DNA of 64,000 bases, taken from Cylindrobasidium torrendii FP15055 ss-10. Taxonomy: Eukaryota > Basidiomycota > Agaricomycetes > Agaricales > Physalacriaceae. The stretch's first letter is position 1. Each line of letters begins with the position of its first letter. This document shows, one piece after another, positions 22,075-33,727 of the stretch. Made by a program: the position numbers and the translations under genes. The stretch is taken from the NCBI GenBank assembly GCA_000934385.1, contig KN880448.1, positions 124,001 through 188,000 of the forward strand, given 5' to 3'. The notes under the pieces were generated by a model that did not search any database, had not been told where the DNA came from, and saw only the letters and a list, made by a program, of their open reading frames with translations.

Positions 22075-23392
22075 ATGGGCGAAGTTCCACAAAAACGCAA
22101 GCCAGATCATGAAAATAGTGAACAGCCTGCCAAGAAAACTGCCGTGGGTTTGACGCGCGACCATCGTTTTTTCTACGAGGATGGCAATTGTGTGCTTCGC
22201 GTGGAGGATGTCCTGTTTAAAGTATTCCAATGCCTGCCAATTTTTGTGCATTGTTTTGACGTAGGCCAGGTTCATCGCTCTGTATTGCTGCTGGAAGAGG
22301 GCTCGGTCTTCCACGATCTGTTCAAACTGCCACAACCAAGCGGGAATGAAGTTGCAGAGGGAACGTCGGAAGAATTCCCCATCGTCCTTCAAGGGGATAC
22401 AGTGTCCCAATTCAGCAATCTACTCTTCACTTTCTATAGCAGGTGTGCAGTAATACTATTGCTTACCTCGGAACTGACGCGAAAGAATATCAAGGCCGTA
22501 CCAGCTAGCCGACATGCAAAAAGCGGTCTGCCTACCCACTGTGGCCTCGTTCATGGATGTCGCTGAGCTTGCGCATAAATACGGCATGCCACGCACATAC
22601 AATTACGCCATAAACGTGATTTTTTCACAGTGCCGCATGTCTATGCGAATGAATCCCTCGCCTCTTCTGAGCGCACTGACAGTAGACGCTGCGGCCAACT
22701 TCATGCGACGTGTGGGTCACGTCTTGTCACTCGAAGCCAACCCGACCTTGATCTCCGGCGTTCTCCCTATGCTCTCTCCGTTCTTCGACCAGTCCCCCAA
22801 GTACGCGTACATTTCGATGGAACTCTCCGACCGATATGCTCTCGGGGACACAGACGGCGCATATGCCTTGATGACCCTCCCGCTGGACGCAACCTTTGCC
22901 ATTAGTCCCAACGTGCCTGTCATACCCGGTGCAGTCGATGGTCGTGGTCGTCTAGCGCTGACGCTTCCCCAGCGCTCAAGATTGCTGGAGGCCTATCGGC
23001 GGATTATGGATGAATGGCCTGCACTCGTTAAGCGTGGCGCGGAGATGGTTTCCGCACATGATTGCGCGCGCGCCATTGCACGGAGTCGTCAAAATCCCAC
23101 GTCGGCTGTGAGCCAAGCTACTGGAAACGAGAAGTTCGAAGACTGCGAGGCCGACTGGGATAGTATCTGGAAGAGAGCATGCGACAGAATGCTGCTTGCA
23201 AATTCACATATCGATACGCTGCAGAGGTTGAAAGCGCTAGTGCCCTTTCTAAAGGTTGTGGCGAAGGAGGAGGATGAGATAGATCTAGAAGGGAGTAAAC
23301 CATGCTGGAACGAAGTAGTGCATACGGTGGATGCGCTAATAGCGCAGCTCATGGCGAACCTTCCGAAGATGTTTCTACCGGAGTCACTTTGA
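22075..23392 (+). CDS. BTB/POZ-domain protein (right member of divergent pair)
   Basis: Exons 22075-22221, 22270-22442 and 22495-23392 give 405 residues. The N-terminus is charged (MGEVPQKRKPDHENSEQPAK), then comes HRFFYEDGNCVLRVEDVLFK joined to VHRSVLLLEEGSVFHDLFKLP, the start of a BTB domain. A helical stretch follows (VASFMDVAELAHKYGMPRTY), as in the neighbour. The downstream part has LPMLSPFFDQSPKYAYISME and a WPALVKRGAEM helix. Intron 1 is 48 nt, phase 0 and stop-free. Similarity in domain, intron site and intron length to the divergent neighbour points to an inverted duplication followed by divergence. Confidence 0.85.
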
Positions 23393-23911
23393 TTCATTCG
23401 GACGCTGCAGGCTTAAAGGACTGTAACAAACAGTAGCGATCAACAGACATACTTCCTTTATTATTCTAGCTATAGCCTCGGTTGAGTAGGATCGTCCGCA
23501 TAACATTTAATCATCCAACCTCCAACTACATTACAGTGTTTACACCCCTTTTTGACTCATCTCTGAAAGTCGTGTCTTAAGCTCTTTTCTTCGGGCTGTC
23601 GAGTTCTTGAGGATGTCGATGAGCTCCCGTAGTTCCGTATTCCTTCCAGTGTGGTGCGCTTCTCATACTCAGACTGCTTTCAGATATTTTGCTGAATTCT
23701 CAATAAAGCTGCGACACGATGTTCAAATATGGTTATTTATGTAGGAAGGTTTGTCTCTGGTGCTATAGTCCTCAGCACTGCCTGTCGACAATAGCCCCTT
23801 CATTAGACTGCGTGGAGGACTAGCTGTCTTGAAAGTTAGCCCCTACAGAAGGAAATATAAATTCGAGTCTTCGCAATTGCTGCTCAATCTCATACCCCCT
23901 TCCTCGCTTTC
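23393..23911. other. Intergenic stretch
   Basis: It carries the 3' flank of the BTB gene and the 5' flank of the LRR gene. I see no extra gene or repeat. Confidence 0.4.
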
Positions 23912-24907
23912 ATGGCCGTGTTTAGCCATCGCTGCCCCCACACGAGCTCTCTCCGCCGTGCCATCTCGATCTTCAAGCCGTCCGGACCATGCAATCTATG
24001 TTTCCCATATCTGGACACCGAGTGGCAGCTGCCAGAATCTCAACGGACGAAGCAAGTACCTCGCGTCGGCCAGCTTGGGCGGTATCTCATGTTCAGAGGA
24101 GACGACGCAGCGACACCAGACGAGACCGACGAGATCCTCCATCGACAGATGGAGCATGCTGTCGTCAAATCGATCCGCAAGCAAAACACGTCCACCCGCT
24201 CTGCAAAAATCCGACATGACGCGCGCTGGTGTACGTTCTTGTCCCAAAACTACTCTAGTACCCTCCAGGAGCTTGTGTTCATCGGCCGTACATCAGAGCA
24301 CATCAACCTTCTCATGTCCTCTCTCCCCAAACTCCCACAACTCCGCACTCTGGCGATCGCACTCGACCCGACTGCACGACATGCCGCTATCCCCGGCCTC
24401 GCACGCATACCCCAGCTTCCTCAGGTCCGCGCACTCAAACTGGAGGGCTGGAACCGCGATCTGTGGGCATGCCTCTCCCGGACGTGCACAAATGTGCGAC
24501 AGCTGCGGTTGCTGGACTTGCAGGGCTCATATGAGGGGTCCATGCAGACCAAAATCATGCAGAAGCTCATAGATGCATGCACGTCTTCATTGGAAACGCT
24601 CAGACTGAGCCTGTTCTACGAAGGTTCGTGGAATAGTAGCCCCCGTCCACCGCAGCTACTGACCCCTCTCCTAGCCGGTCTGAACCTTCGCTCATTATCA
24701 CATCTTAAAGTGATCAAGCTGTCTCTACCGCAGTCCAGCAAATGTGCGGAGGACGACGAGGCGACGTACGATACCCTTCCGAACACAGGACCAGAAGTCC
24801 ATCTATTCAAACAAGTCGTGGGCGACGGATGCATAGTGACAGAAATCCCATACAGGACCCGTAGACTATCAGATAGGTCGGACATTACGGACACTACACT
24901 ATGCTAA
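23912..24907 (+). CDS. LRR protein of the F-box type, F-box not visible
   Basis: One open frame of 331 residues carries repeats typical of the C-terminal half of fungal F-box proteins: STLQELVFIGRTSEHINLLM, LPKLPQLRTLAIALDP, LPQVRALKLEGWNRDLW, VRQLRLLDLQGSYEG, SLETLRLSLFYEG and LSHLKVIKLSLPQSS. The N-terminal 60 residues contain no F-box. Either an upstream exon supplies it, or this is a truncated relative of the neighbouring F-box genes. The start is the first ATG of the frame and is not otherwise supported. Confidence 0.55.
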   Translation: MAVFSHRCPHTSSLRRAISIFKPSGPCNLCFPYLDTEWQLPESQRTKQVPRVGQLGRYLMFRGDDAATPDETDEILHRQMEHAVVKSIRKQNTSTRSAKIRHDARWCTFLSQNYSSTLQELVFIGRTSEHINLLMSSLPKLPQLRTLAIALDPTARHAAIPGLARIPQLPQVRALKLEGWNRDLWACLSRTCTNVRQLRLLDLQGSYEGSMQTKIMQKLIDACTSSLETLRLSLFYEGSWNSSPRPPQLLTPLLAGLNLRSLSHLKVIKLSLPQSSKCAEDDEATYDTLPNTGPEVHLFKQVVGDGCIVTEIPYRTRRLSDRSDITDTTLC

Positions 24908-24924
24908 TAAATCCTGTACATTAT

Positions 24925-25622
24925 CTATTCCTCGTCCCTCTTCCGCTTCACAATTGCATGAGGTTTCGCCGCATTCGGTTTGGGCTTGTTCCCCAACGGT
25001 TGACTGAATGCAGCTGGAAGCGCATATTGAACGACCTGTGGTTTCCAATTTGGCTTGTGGCCCGAAGGTTCCTTCAGCCATTTCTTCAACCCGCCTGACA
25101 GTGACGGACCACTGGGAGCGTCGTCCTTCCTCTCAACCATCATGCCCTGCATGATCCGGTCGACCTCGTCTACTAAGTTGTCCTCACGCAGCGTGAAATC
25201 GTCATCCCCGGATTTCGCAATCCGTTGTTCAATGTAGTCTTCAAATTCCATCTCTTCTCGGGTTTTATTGACCATCACGCGCAGCCTGTTGATCACTTCC
25301 TCGCTGATTCCTGAAAAGTCCGTCAAGTCCAGCGCAAGTCTAGCGCGAGATGGTACTTACTCTCCCTTACGCGCGTATAGCCCTCCATGTCATTCTTCTC
25401 CAGGTATTGATCTGCCTCCTCATCAATCTTCTCCTCCATTTGCCTCGCCTGAAGCTCCGCAGCTACCTCTGCAGGACCCGGCCTGCCCAACCCGATTTTC
25501 CGCTGACAATAAGCATCGAAGTCCTCATCACTCATACCCCAGTCAGAGATATCATCGAAGTCCTCACTGTCGGAGTAATCACTCGCATAGGAGCTCTCTC
25601 TATACATTGAGGTGTAGAGCAC
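24925..25622 (-). CDS. Acidic, helix-rich protein of unknown function
   Basis: Exons 25622-25361 and 25310-24925 give 215 residues. The first third is very acidic (SDYSDSEDFDDISDWGMSDE), the middle predicts charged helices (AELQARQMEEKIDEEADQYL and VINRLRVMVNKTREEMEFED), and the tail is basic and proline-rich, ending KPHAIVKRKRDEE. The splice junction is clean. I do not recognise the family. The basic tail could be a nuclear localisation signal. Confidence 0.65.
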
Positions 25623-25706
25623 AGGTATTGTTCAAGAGATGGACAGGGTAGAGGAGTTTCGTCGCAGGCGGGGGGTGAAGAGAATCTTGCACTCAAACGG
25701 GCCCCC

Positions 25707-25714
25707 TTATATAC
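25707..25714 (-). promoter_or_regulatory. TATA-like box
   Basis: On the minus strand this reads TATATAAG, about 90 bp upstream of the start at 25622, a plausible distance for the acidic-protein gene. Confidence 0.4.
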
Positions 25715-25882
25715 AGATTTCCTTGGCCCAAAGATCGACAAAAACAACAATTCACCTTTACTCAAAGTCGATTGTCCACCTGATTCCCATTGTCAGTCTT
25801 GTTCATCTTAGCAAAGAGAAATGGGACACGTGGGTATATCCAATCCATATCCATTGAAGTTTCTATACCAATCGACGTCTCC

Positions 25883-28733
25883 TCACATCGCCATACCCAT
25901 ACCGGCTGGCTCGTCCTTCTCATCCTTCTCCTGCACCGGTCCCGGTAACGGCGTTGACGGTGGATTCCTCGACGGCAACACGCTGGTCGCATTCGGACCC
26001 GCCACCAACGATAACGGTCTTGGTCCCCTCTGCGGCGGCTTCGCTAATGGCGGCGGAGAGGAAGCCGAGGCATCCACACTCGACCTATTCGACGACAACC
26101 CCTTCGCCCACGCCCCGAATCCTGAGCCCCACGATGATATTGTTTGTCTTGGGCTCAATGGCTGGCCCACCGACGCAACAGAATCCATTGTTCCCTGCCT
26201 TGCCAACTTCGGAGGCGCGTCGGCCACATCGTCTGGGGAGATGTTCACCGGCGTCCCGTCTTCACTGGCGCCTGGTGACACTCCTGGACTGCGTGCCATC
26301 CATCTTGTCTTAACGTTATCCACTGCCTTGAAGAACCCTGCAGAAGCCATCGCTGCATTCCGTGCCGCTGCTTCCCGCACTGGTGCTAGCTGCTGCTCCA
26401 GCTTCAGCTCCTGAATACCCTCCGACAGCCGTAGACTGATATCCGACACGACCGTTACGCGGTCGGTACACGGGTGCCGCGGCTCAACAATGTCGAACAA
26501 CATCGGGTCCGTCGTCTTCTCCCAAACGTCGTGCACATTAGTCGTCTTGAAGTCCGCGACCCAGAGCGGGTTGAAGTCTTTTGCAGTGTCAGCGTCTACT
26601 TGAGCAAAGGTGAACAAGAGCCTACCTTCCCATGGGTTTACCGAGCCTGTTCCGCCTGTGATAATCACTCCGCTTCCCTCGCCCTTGGCCATGAAATCGC
26701 GATACCGTACTGTAGAAAGTGCAGCACCGATATATTCATCGAACTGTGGACCGTGAGCGACGTGCTCAAGACAGTCAAATGTACAAATTCACTTTCTCTC
26801 GTAGGTAGTCATCGCTGCCCTTGAATTGCATCGACAGTGGTTGGGTAGGATTCGCATCGTCCCATCCCTCATTCACATCCGTAATGATCTCGTCCATCCA
26901 TTTTCGGTCGGCTGCTGTCAGTCCAACAAGGCGCTCGACATTGGGGTTCTTGAATTCTACAGTGCCAGTCTCCGTCTGGAATACAGTGAGTATGGGCCAT
27001 AGCGCACATAGGCAACAAAATCTCACATTCACAAGCAAGTCAATAGCTTGATGCTGAGTCACAATCGTATTTGTCGTTCCACAGAGCCAGCTCTTTGTTT
27101 CCTTCAGCATGTCCATTTGCTGGAGCGGTAGATACGGTTGGAAGAACGCGTCCTTCCCGAAGATGTCGAGTGGGAAGCCGGTATAAGCCATCATGCTCTT
27201 CGGGTCTGAGGTCTTTAAGGACGCTGGTCTCGTAAGCGTTGGCGCCCGTGTTGCCAATGGCGGAGAACCACAATCGTCCAGCGTATTCAGTAGGCCTAGG
27301 TCACGGGTAAGTCACTTTCACAGAAGGAAAACATGGCCTTCCTCACCTGGGAGTAGCGAGATCAATGAGTACTGGTACGTGCATAATCGTTCAACGGGAT
27401 GGCCATAGAACATGATCTGGGTGTTGTTAAACAAACCAAAGTCATCAAGAGCAAGCGACATACCCGCTTTTGTAACAACAGGGCTTTTACTAGCACTAGT
27501 GTACGCTGTCGGAATGCGTGAACAAGTTCACGCCTACTTGAAATGAGCTCCAGAATGTGTTGATTGCAATATTAACCCACAGACTAGTCCCTGCGGCGGC
27601 GATGAGCCAAATCCCCATGTGAAGTCTAGCGGCATACCCATGTAAAACCCACTCTCCGTCAGCTGTCCACGTAATGACGGCTCTAGTGCATCAGCGAAGT
27701 CCTCGAGGATAGTGAGGTCGGTGAAATCTCTGAAATATGGTTAGCCCAGCTCGACATCCCAAGCGCAACACTCCACTTTTGATGGAAAAGTGCAGTGGTT
27801 ACCACCCCAAGCTTGTCACGAATGGGACCAAATATGGGTTTTGACGCGAGGACGACGACCGCCTTTTGGACTGTGGAACGAGTTACATCGGGCATCTTGA
27901 CAAGCAGAGCTGCAGCCGCGATTTGTTGGTTACATCTAGTGCACGGTGAGCTGGATACACGTCGGCAAGGACTAAGCCGTACGAGATGCCGAAGACGGTC
28001 GTAGCCTTCAGACCAGGAGGGACGAGATGGAAGTATGAGAAATCCTCTGCACTCTACTTTGTACGTGAGTGTGGGGCTATAGTGGCTTGCGGGCTACGCA
28101 CCAAGTGTGCACCATCTGGCAACGCTAGGAAAGGGATAATCTTGCCAACTTCTTCATCTTCGAATATCTCGCCTACCGACCACTCAATCCTGGGGCCAAC
28201 CTATAGAGTTCAGCAGATATCCCGGCCAGCTTATGAGGACGCACCACATGATTGAAGTCCACCAATGCAACACCAAGCACCAAGCGGTCGGGAAGGATGA
28301 TCATCGACTCTGGACGCGCCTTCTTCGACGACATCGACACCATTGAGTCTGACAAAGATACCCTGTCCGCTGCTTTCGGCGGGTAGGTCACTGGTGCGGG
28401 CTCGTCGTCCAGGATGGAGGGTGCAATGCTGGTAGGCGGGCTTTCCTGTTTGTTATAAAAGCTCATGTCATCCGCCTCTGAGCTGAAGTCTGTATCCACT
28501 GTATACGGCTTTGAAACGCGCTTGGATTCGTCGTCCGCAGGGTCGGGGCCAAGGTCGACTGCAGCCATCGAGTCGTTGTCCTTGCCGGACACGCTGAGCA
28601 TCGAGGCACGGTTCGAGCCCGGCGGGGATGATAATGAAATGGACCTCTGGGATGCGGTGTCGTCGTCATCGTCGTCCGAGGTGTGTAGTAGATTACGCGC
28701 GCTGGGCTTCGCGTCCATGATGGTGGCGGTCAA
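25883..28733 (-). CDS. AVL9: Late secretory pathway protein Avl9 (DENN-like)
   Basis: About ten exons. Most junctions were followed by eye. A disordered N-terminus of about 130 residues leads into LVLGVALVDFNHVVGPRIEW, PFLALPDGAHL, SAEDFSYFHLVPPGLKATTV, FGISCNQQIAAAALL, VTRSTVQKAVVVLASKPIFG, a KDFTDLTILEDFADALEPSL segment, LVHAFRQRTLVLVKALLLQK, IMFYGHPVERLCTYQYSLIS and GFPLDIFGKDAFFQPYLPLQ. This order is diagnostic for Avl9, a DENN-superfamily protein needed for exocytic traffic from the late Golgi in yeast. The C-terminus (from about 26300 to 25883) is a disordered serine/proline-rich tail. The start at 28733 is followed by a second ATG five codons on. Confidence 0.93.
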
Positions 28734-29565
28734 GGATCAAGTTGTCGCGTGGGGGGACATCATGATCGACATCATCCAGCGCCTCGAAGGTTGTAAGCCT
28801 GTTGTAAGCTATGTATAAGGACAAAAGCTATACCATGGAGTTGGCGTTGCACTCCTTGAATAGCTAGATGTTCCCGAGGCATCAAAGCATCAAACCTGCC
28901 GGAGGATGTGCACCGAACACCGCCCGGCCTGAGCTCTAGCTCGCAGAGGATGTCAACTATCAATTGAAAGGGAGTCGAACGCGACAAACGTATATTCCTC
29001 TAGTCTAGCCTTGGCTCATTCGCTTGATCTGAGTAAGTTGAGATCGCGCGTGTACTGACATAAAACATGAGAATTCGACGGAGTCGACATTCTGGATTGT
29101 ATGGCGTCTTCAGTATCACAAAGCTCTTTTGAGATATACCCCCACCTGGTGTTCATGTCTTTCATCCACTCTTTACCTCATAAATTCATCTCAAAGAAAT
29201 ATTCATGATGAAAGTAGCACACTGCACTATGAAGTCGAGTCTCATCATCGTGCAATCATACTTGGACAAACAGCAGCGAACACAAAGAATTTTGGCGTCC
29301 CCGTTACCCATCTCGACGAGATAGTATTAGAATATGTTATGTCCTTTATCGCACAACAACGCCTCGAAGAAAATACGCATGTAAATACAAATCTGCCAGC
29401 AACTACAAACGTACAGATAGAAAACCGAAAGGAAATGGTGTGGGAGCGGGGGTATGGTGGTACAAATGGTTCAACAAAAGAATAATGCTAGGGCAGATTG
29501 CGGGGAACGTCAACACAAGGGTCAACAATGGAATGTCCCACGAGAAGTCGAGGGTGCATATGCAA
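28734..29565. other. Intergenic stretch
   Basis: This is the 5' flank of AVL9 and the 3' flank of the MYND gene. Plus-strand frames near 29129-29485 lack motifs. No repeats or RNA genes were seen. Confidence 0.4.
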
Positions 29566-30747
29566 CTAGAAGCCGGCCGGCGCTTTGACACACACTCGCC
29601 GATGTTCGTCCCAGTCCTTCTTCTGGTGGTCGAGACAGCAGTATTGGACGAGCTTGCATTTGCTGCACACCTGCGCTGTTGTCCGTGACGGTTCGATGGT
29701 ACTGGTTTCCGAACTCTCGCTCGACGAACTCGCGACCGTCTCCTCATCAAAGCACACCTGGCATTCGATCCAGTTGCACATCTGGCGGGACCTGAAGCGC
29801 CCTCCCCGCTTGATCTTGAGAACCGAGGCGGTGTCGAGACCTCGACGAGGGAATCGTATCATCTCGCAATCCTCGGTACAACATGGATTTGGGCAGCCAG
29901 TGGGGTAGTCGTAAAAGATCTCCTCGTCTGGAACAAAACAATTGTGCGTGAAGAGAATTTGGGAGTAAGGTGTCGTCTGGTTAGAGAATAGGACAATGAA
30001 CCGCGGTCGTTTCTCGAACAAGATAGCACGTAGGGTGAGGTCGATCTGTGGAAAGCATGGTGTTCGACGATGTGGTCCAAGGGTATGAGATATTCGCATG
30101 TCTGCTTCAATGTTAAGCGCGCGCCTACAGGTGGGAAGACAGCACACGCACTCTCCAGTTGAATCTGCTGCCGTATCCTGTCTTTACATGTCCTGCCAAA
30201 GGTATTTCTACAAACCAGCTTGAAGTACTCGGTGACCTCGTCCATTTCCTGCCGTTTTAGATCTGTTACGATGATGAAGATCTCGTCGCAGCCCAGGTCG
30301 TGCATCCCGCGCAAGATCATAAGCTCTGGAAGCTAGATGGGAAATGAGATACGCGCCAGAGAGGCGACTAGGCGCGCGCACCATGGTGAATACGACGTGC
30401 ATCATGCTGAGATTTCTGTCTTGCAGTGACCGGTGATGGTAGACGTGTGTGGTCCAGGTGCGGTCGAGAGGAATGAGGCGACCTGTATCCACGGTCCGGC
30501 AAAATATGTTCTCTGGTACGAATTCGCCCTTGTTCCAAAGCAGCGCCTGTCTCTTGCGCGAGTTGATGTGTTTGCGCTCGCGAATGTCGCGGAACCATTC
30601 AAGGTAGGCATCATGTGGTAGGCAGCGGTGTTCGAGCCATTTGTCGATGAGCATGTCCGTCGCGTCGTGGTCGAGCGTTGTTTTCTCTAGCTCTGTCATG
30701 GACAGACTTGGTGGGTTGTATATCGAGTAGTATTGCTTTCGCGGCAT
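29566..30747 (-). CDS. MYND zinc-finger protein
   Basis: Exons 30747-30382, 30332-30188 and 30104-29566 give 349 residues. The last 40 residues form a MYND finger: C-x2-C (CQVCFDEE), then VCSKCKLVQYCCLDHQKKDW with DEHRRVC. The upstream part has LEHRCLPHDAYLEWFRDIRE and MHDLGCDEIFIIVTDLKRQE, with FRSRQMCNWIECQVC leading into the finger. An acidic/serine linker splits the first cysteine pair from the rest. MYND fingers bind proline-rich partners; no SET domain is present. The start could also be at 30819 in the same frame. The second intron's ends are the least certain. Confidence 0.72.
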
Positions 30748-31299
30748 CGCTTTGAGGCAGTCTGAGTGATGGAGATGATGGCAAGCGTGAAAGAGCGAAA
30801 GACAATCATCGCCAAACAATCATCGCTTTGAGTCAGGGGCATCACAAGCTTTCGGCAATCTTATCTAACCGGGTCCGGCCATCTATTGTGGCGCTGCAGG
30901 AGGATTTCTCACAAACGGCCCTTGTTCTGTTATCCGATGGAAAACCACGCTATCGCCGATGGGAGTTTTCCCTTTGACGGAAAGCCATCAAATGGATACT
31001 GCAAACAGTTTCCCATAGTCAATCCACCTGGCGCACCGTACTCCCACGCTTGCCCATGGAACATGCCCATCTCGGACTATGCGACATGTGTAATATCAGT
31101 GACCTGACAAGAGTACCTTCCTAATTTATCGCAGTAACAAGGCGCTTATTGTTCTTACTGTTTGTGGCTGTGTGTGTGGTGACAAAGAACATGACCCTTT
31201 CGTGCGGCCCAGGTCCTGGACCCATCTCTCCCCCAAACCACCATCATCACCCATCCATCTCTTTCACACCCGCCGTTTCTCACATCTAATCCGTATCTT

Positions 31300-31584
31300 A
31301 TGGCTCGCACTGCATTCATCGAGTACTGCATTGTGTATTTTGTCTACCGCCCCAATCACTCACGCCGTCCTACAGGGAAATCAACGCCGCCAAGGCCATG
31401 CTCGAGATAAGCAACAAGACTCCCGAGCAGATCCAGCGCGAGCGGTACGTCCTTTCCTTTGCCGCATCGTCTCCGTTTCGGAGGGCTTAGACATAGCCCA
31501 GAGCAGAGCTAGTCGCAGCAATAGCGCTGTGCGATGCGCAGCGCGCTTGCCGAGCAAAGAGAACAACTCAAACCCACATCCTGA
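31300..31584 (+). CDS. 44-residue micro-protein in three exons
   Basis: Exons 31300-31322, 31376-31444 and 31542-31584 join in frame with GT-AG junctions and end in TGA. The protein starts MARTAFIEEINAAKAMLEIS and ends ALAEQREQLKPTS, and reads as one amphipathic, charged helix. It is too short for normal ORF listing. Support is indirect: three short exons in phase, and strongly protein-like composition. I do not know a family. It could be a small subunit or assembly factor, or a chance reading. Confidence 0.45.
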
Positions 31585-32281
31585 AGGCTTTGAGGCAATG
31601 AATGGATATGAACATGCGAGGAGGCCCGCTGCTAGCCTCGACTCGGAGCGGCGCATCATGAGCAAGCAGGTTTCGTTGGTGATTCAGCATGATTTCACAA
31701 AGACTCGGCCAAATCTGTCGCCCGTCGAGGCTCCTGCGCGCGCGCGCGCTGAAGCTGCGTATTTCGTAGTCAAATTCGGAGCCTCGGGCTGGCCAGACAT
31801 ATCGGGGTACTCGGCGATTGCGGTGACTTAGCACTGGCACTGCGTGCGGTCTTGTCTATCACAGAGTTTACGCGTACGACTTGCAATGATATTTGATGAT
31901 TTATGTATTGAACTGAGAACTGACAATCAGAATGTTTCTGCTTAGCAGTCACCTGTTCATGAACATAAGACACGCTCTGCATTGACGTGAAACCGTGTGC
32001 GTGTATGCATTGGTGAACATTTGTATCCTTCATATTGTTTTTGGCGACTATGCGACCTTCTCCCGTAAGGGTCTACAGCACCAGAAGCACATTTTTCGGA
32101 AAGAGCCGCCCCCAGCTGTACTCTTGTGGGCACTCAGCACTCAGTAGTACTCAGTATCGCTACGCGTGGAATAATGATTCGTCTCAAGTATGTTCACATT
32201 CATTCATTATTGACTGTACATCCCATTCAACCTCGCGTACGGAATACTCCGCCGGACACTCATCCTTTTAAACAACTTGCT
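31585..32281. other. Intergenic stretch
   Basis: These are the 3' flanks of the micro-protein gene and the convergent epimerase gene. No further coding or repeat signal was seen. Confidence 0.4.
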
Positions 32282-33399
32282 TTACAGCCGCTGGGAAGCT
32301 GCTGAGGGCAATTCCACGATCTGGTCGAAACCAGGGTACGCAGGAATATTGAGCTGGAAGCGGTCCTCGAGCGTCCTGACCATTTCGTTAATAAAACATC
32401 CCCACCGTGAAGCGAGCGTACTTCGGGACAAATCGACCTCCCAGGAAATGCCTTCCTTGGAATGCACGAACGCCCTCCTTTGGTGCAGTTAGACTGATCA
32501 GGACGTCCGGGTCCAGGCCTTCGTCCAACACCTTCCCGCCTTCGACATCCCATCCCGAAGGAATGTCAACAGAGACGATGGGTAGACGGGATTCCGTGAT
32601 AAGCTTGAGAGCGGAGTCAAACGGCGCACGAACGGGCCCCTTGAACGAGAACCCAAAGATTGCGTCCAATATGACATCCGAGGATGCAAGTGCTTTCTTC
32701 AAAGGCTCTACATCGGCAGACGGCGGGATCGTCTCAATCTTCATATTGTCGGATTGCGTTGTGAGGCGCTGATCAAGAAACCTAAGTCGAGTTATCTGCG
32801 TACCAACGGCGTTGAACCAACCTTATAGATATCTTTCGAGCCAGGCTGAAAATACGAAAGGAAGATTAAGATCAAGACCTTCTACGACAGAAGTTGCGCG
32901 CCTTCGGCATATAAATCGTTGGTTCATATCCAAATAGACCTACATAGATGCGTCGCAACCTTGAGATGCAATCAAATAAGCAGACACTCACTCAAGTGAC
33001 GGGCGGCAACCAAGCCATCTCCACCTTCAAACGTACTCTTCAGGAGGCCTATATGGTGGTTTCGGGGGGTTGGTCGTACACACCTTGATTGCCAGGACCG
33101 CAACAAACGAGCACCCTTGGGTGCTTGTCTTTGTTATAAACGGTGGCAAGCGCCTGGGCACACGCAAGGCCAGCCAGTTCCATGAGCTAAGAGAAAACCA
33201 TGAATCTATGCAAATAGACGTCGCGGCCGCGGAGGTATGTCAACAACGGAAGTAAATACCTGATCAATGCTGAAAGCGCCGGCGGAGCTCATGAGCTCTT
33301 CGTCAATCTAAGAGAAACCTATTAAATTCATTTTCGTGTGAGTGTATCGTGAAATCGGACCTGTTGCGCTAGCTTCGCAGTGAGATATCGCATCGACAT
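32282..33399 (-). CDS. NAXE: NAD(P)H-hydrate epimerase (YjeF N-terminal domain)
   Basis: Eight exons (33399-33361, 33307-33260, 33186-33084, 33024-32992, 32939-32902, 32845-32822, 32768-32422, 32375-32282) give 241 residues in frame. The enzyme epimerises damaged NADHX/NADPHX so that a dehydratase can repair it. The N-terminus [19 protein letters not shown] and the signature [18 protein letters not shown] are typical, as are [17 protein letters not shown] (catalytic Asp region), [33 protein letters not shown] and [17 protein letters not shown]. Its length fits the stand-alone eukaryotic form. The intron 32901-32846 can only be removed in frame with a GC donor. No targeting peptide is obvious. 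Confidence 0.93.
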
Positions 33400-33727
33400 G
33401 GCAGTTCAAAGTCAAAGTCGTAAATGAACGTTGGAGTGACGTCATGCATCAGTACCTTGCTAACCACGCCCCATCCAAATACGGACTTGATGCGCGCGAT
33501 TGACTGCGGCACTGGGTTTCAATTGGGACTTTCGTTTCTAGGGCACTGCTGGATGCTATCTGTCTCTATGGTATCGTCCCTCCTGGCCTCTGCTAAGTCC
33601 GAAATGGCCCCAATTGTCTTTCAAACTTTCACCACCACCACCACGATTTGGTCATTACAGTAGCTCTGGGGGCTGGCTCTCTAGAAGTGCTCCCTTCATT
33701 CTTTTCCCATCTCGACCTTTGCTTTAC

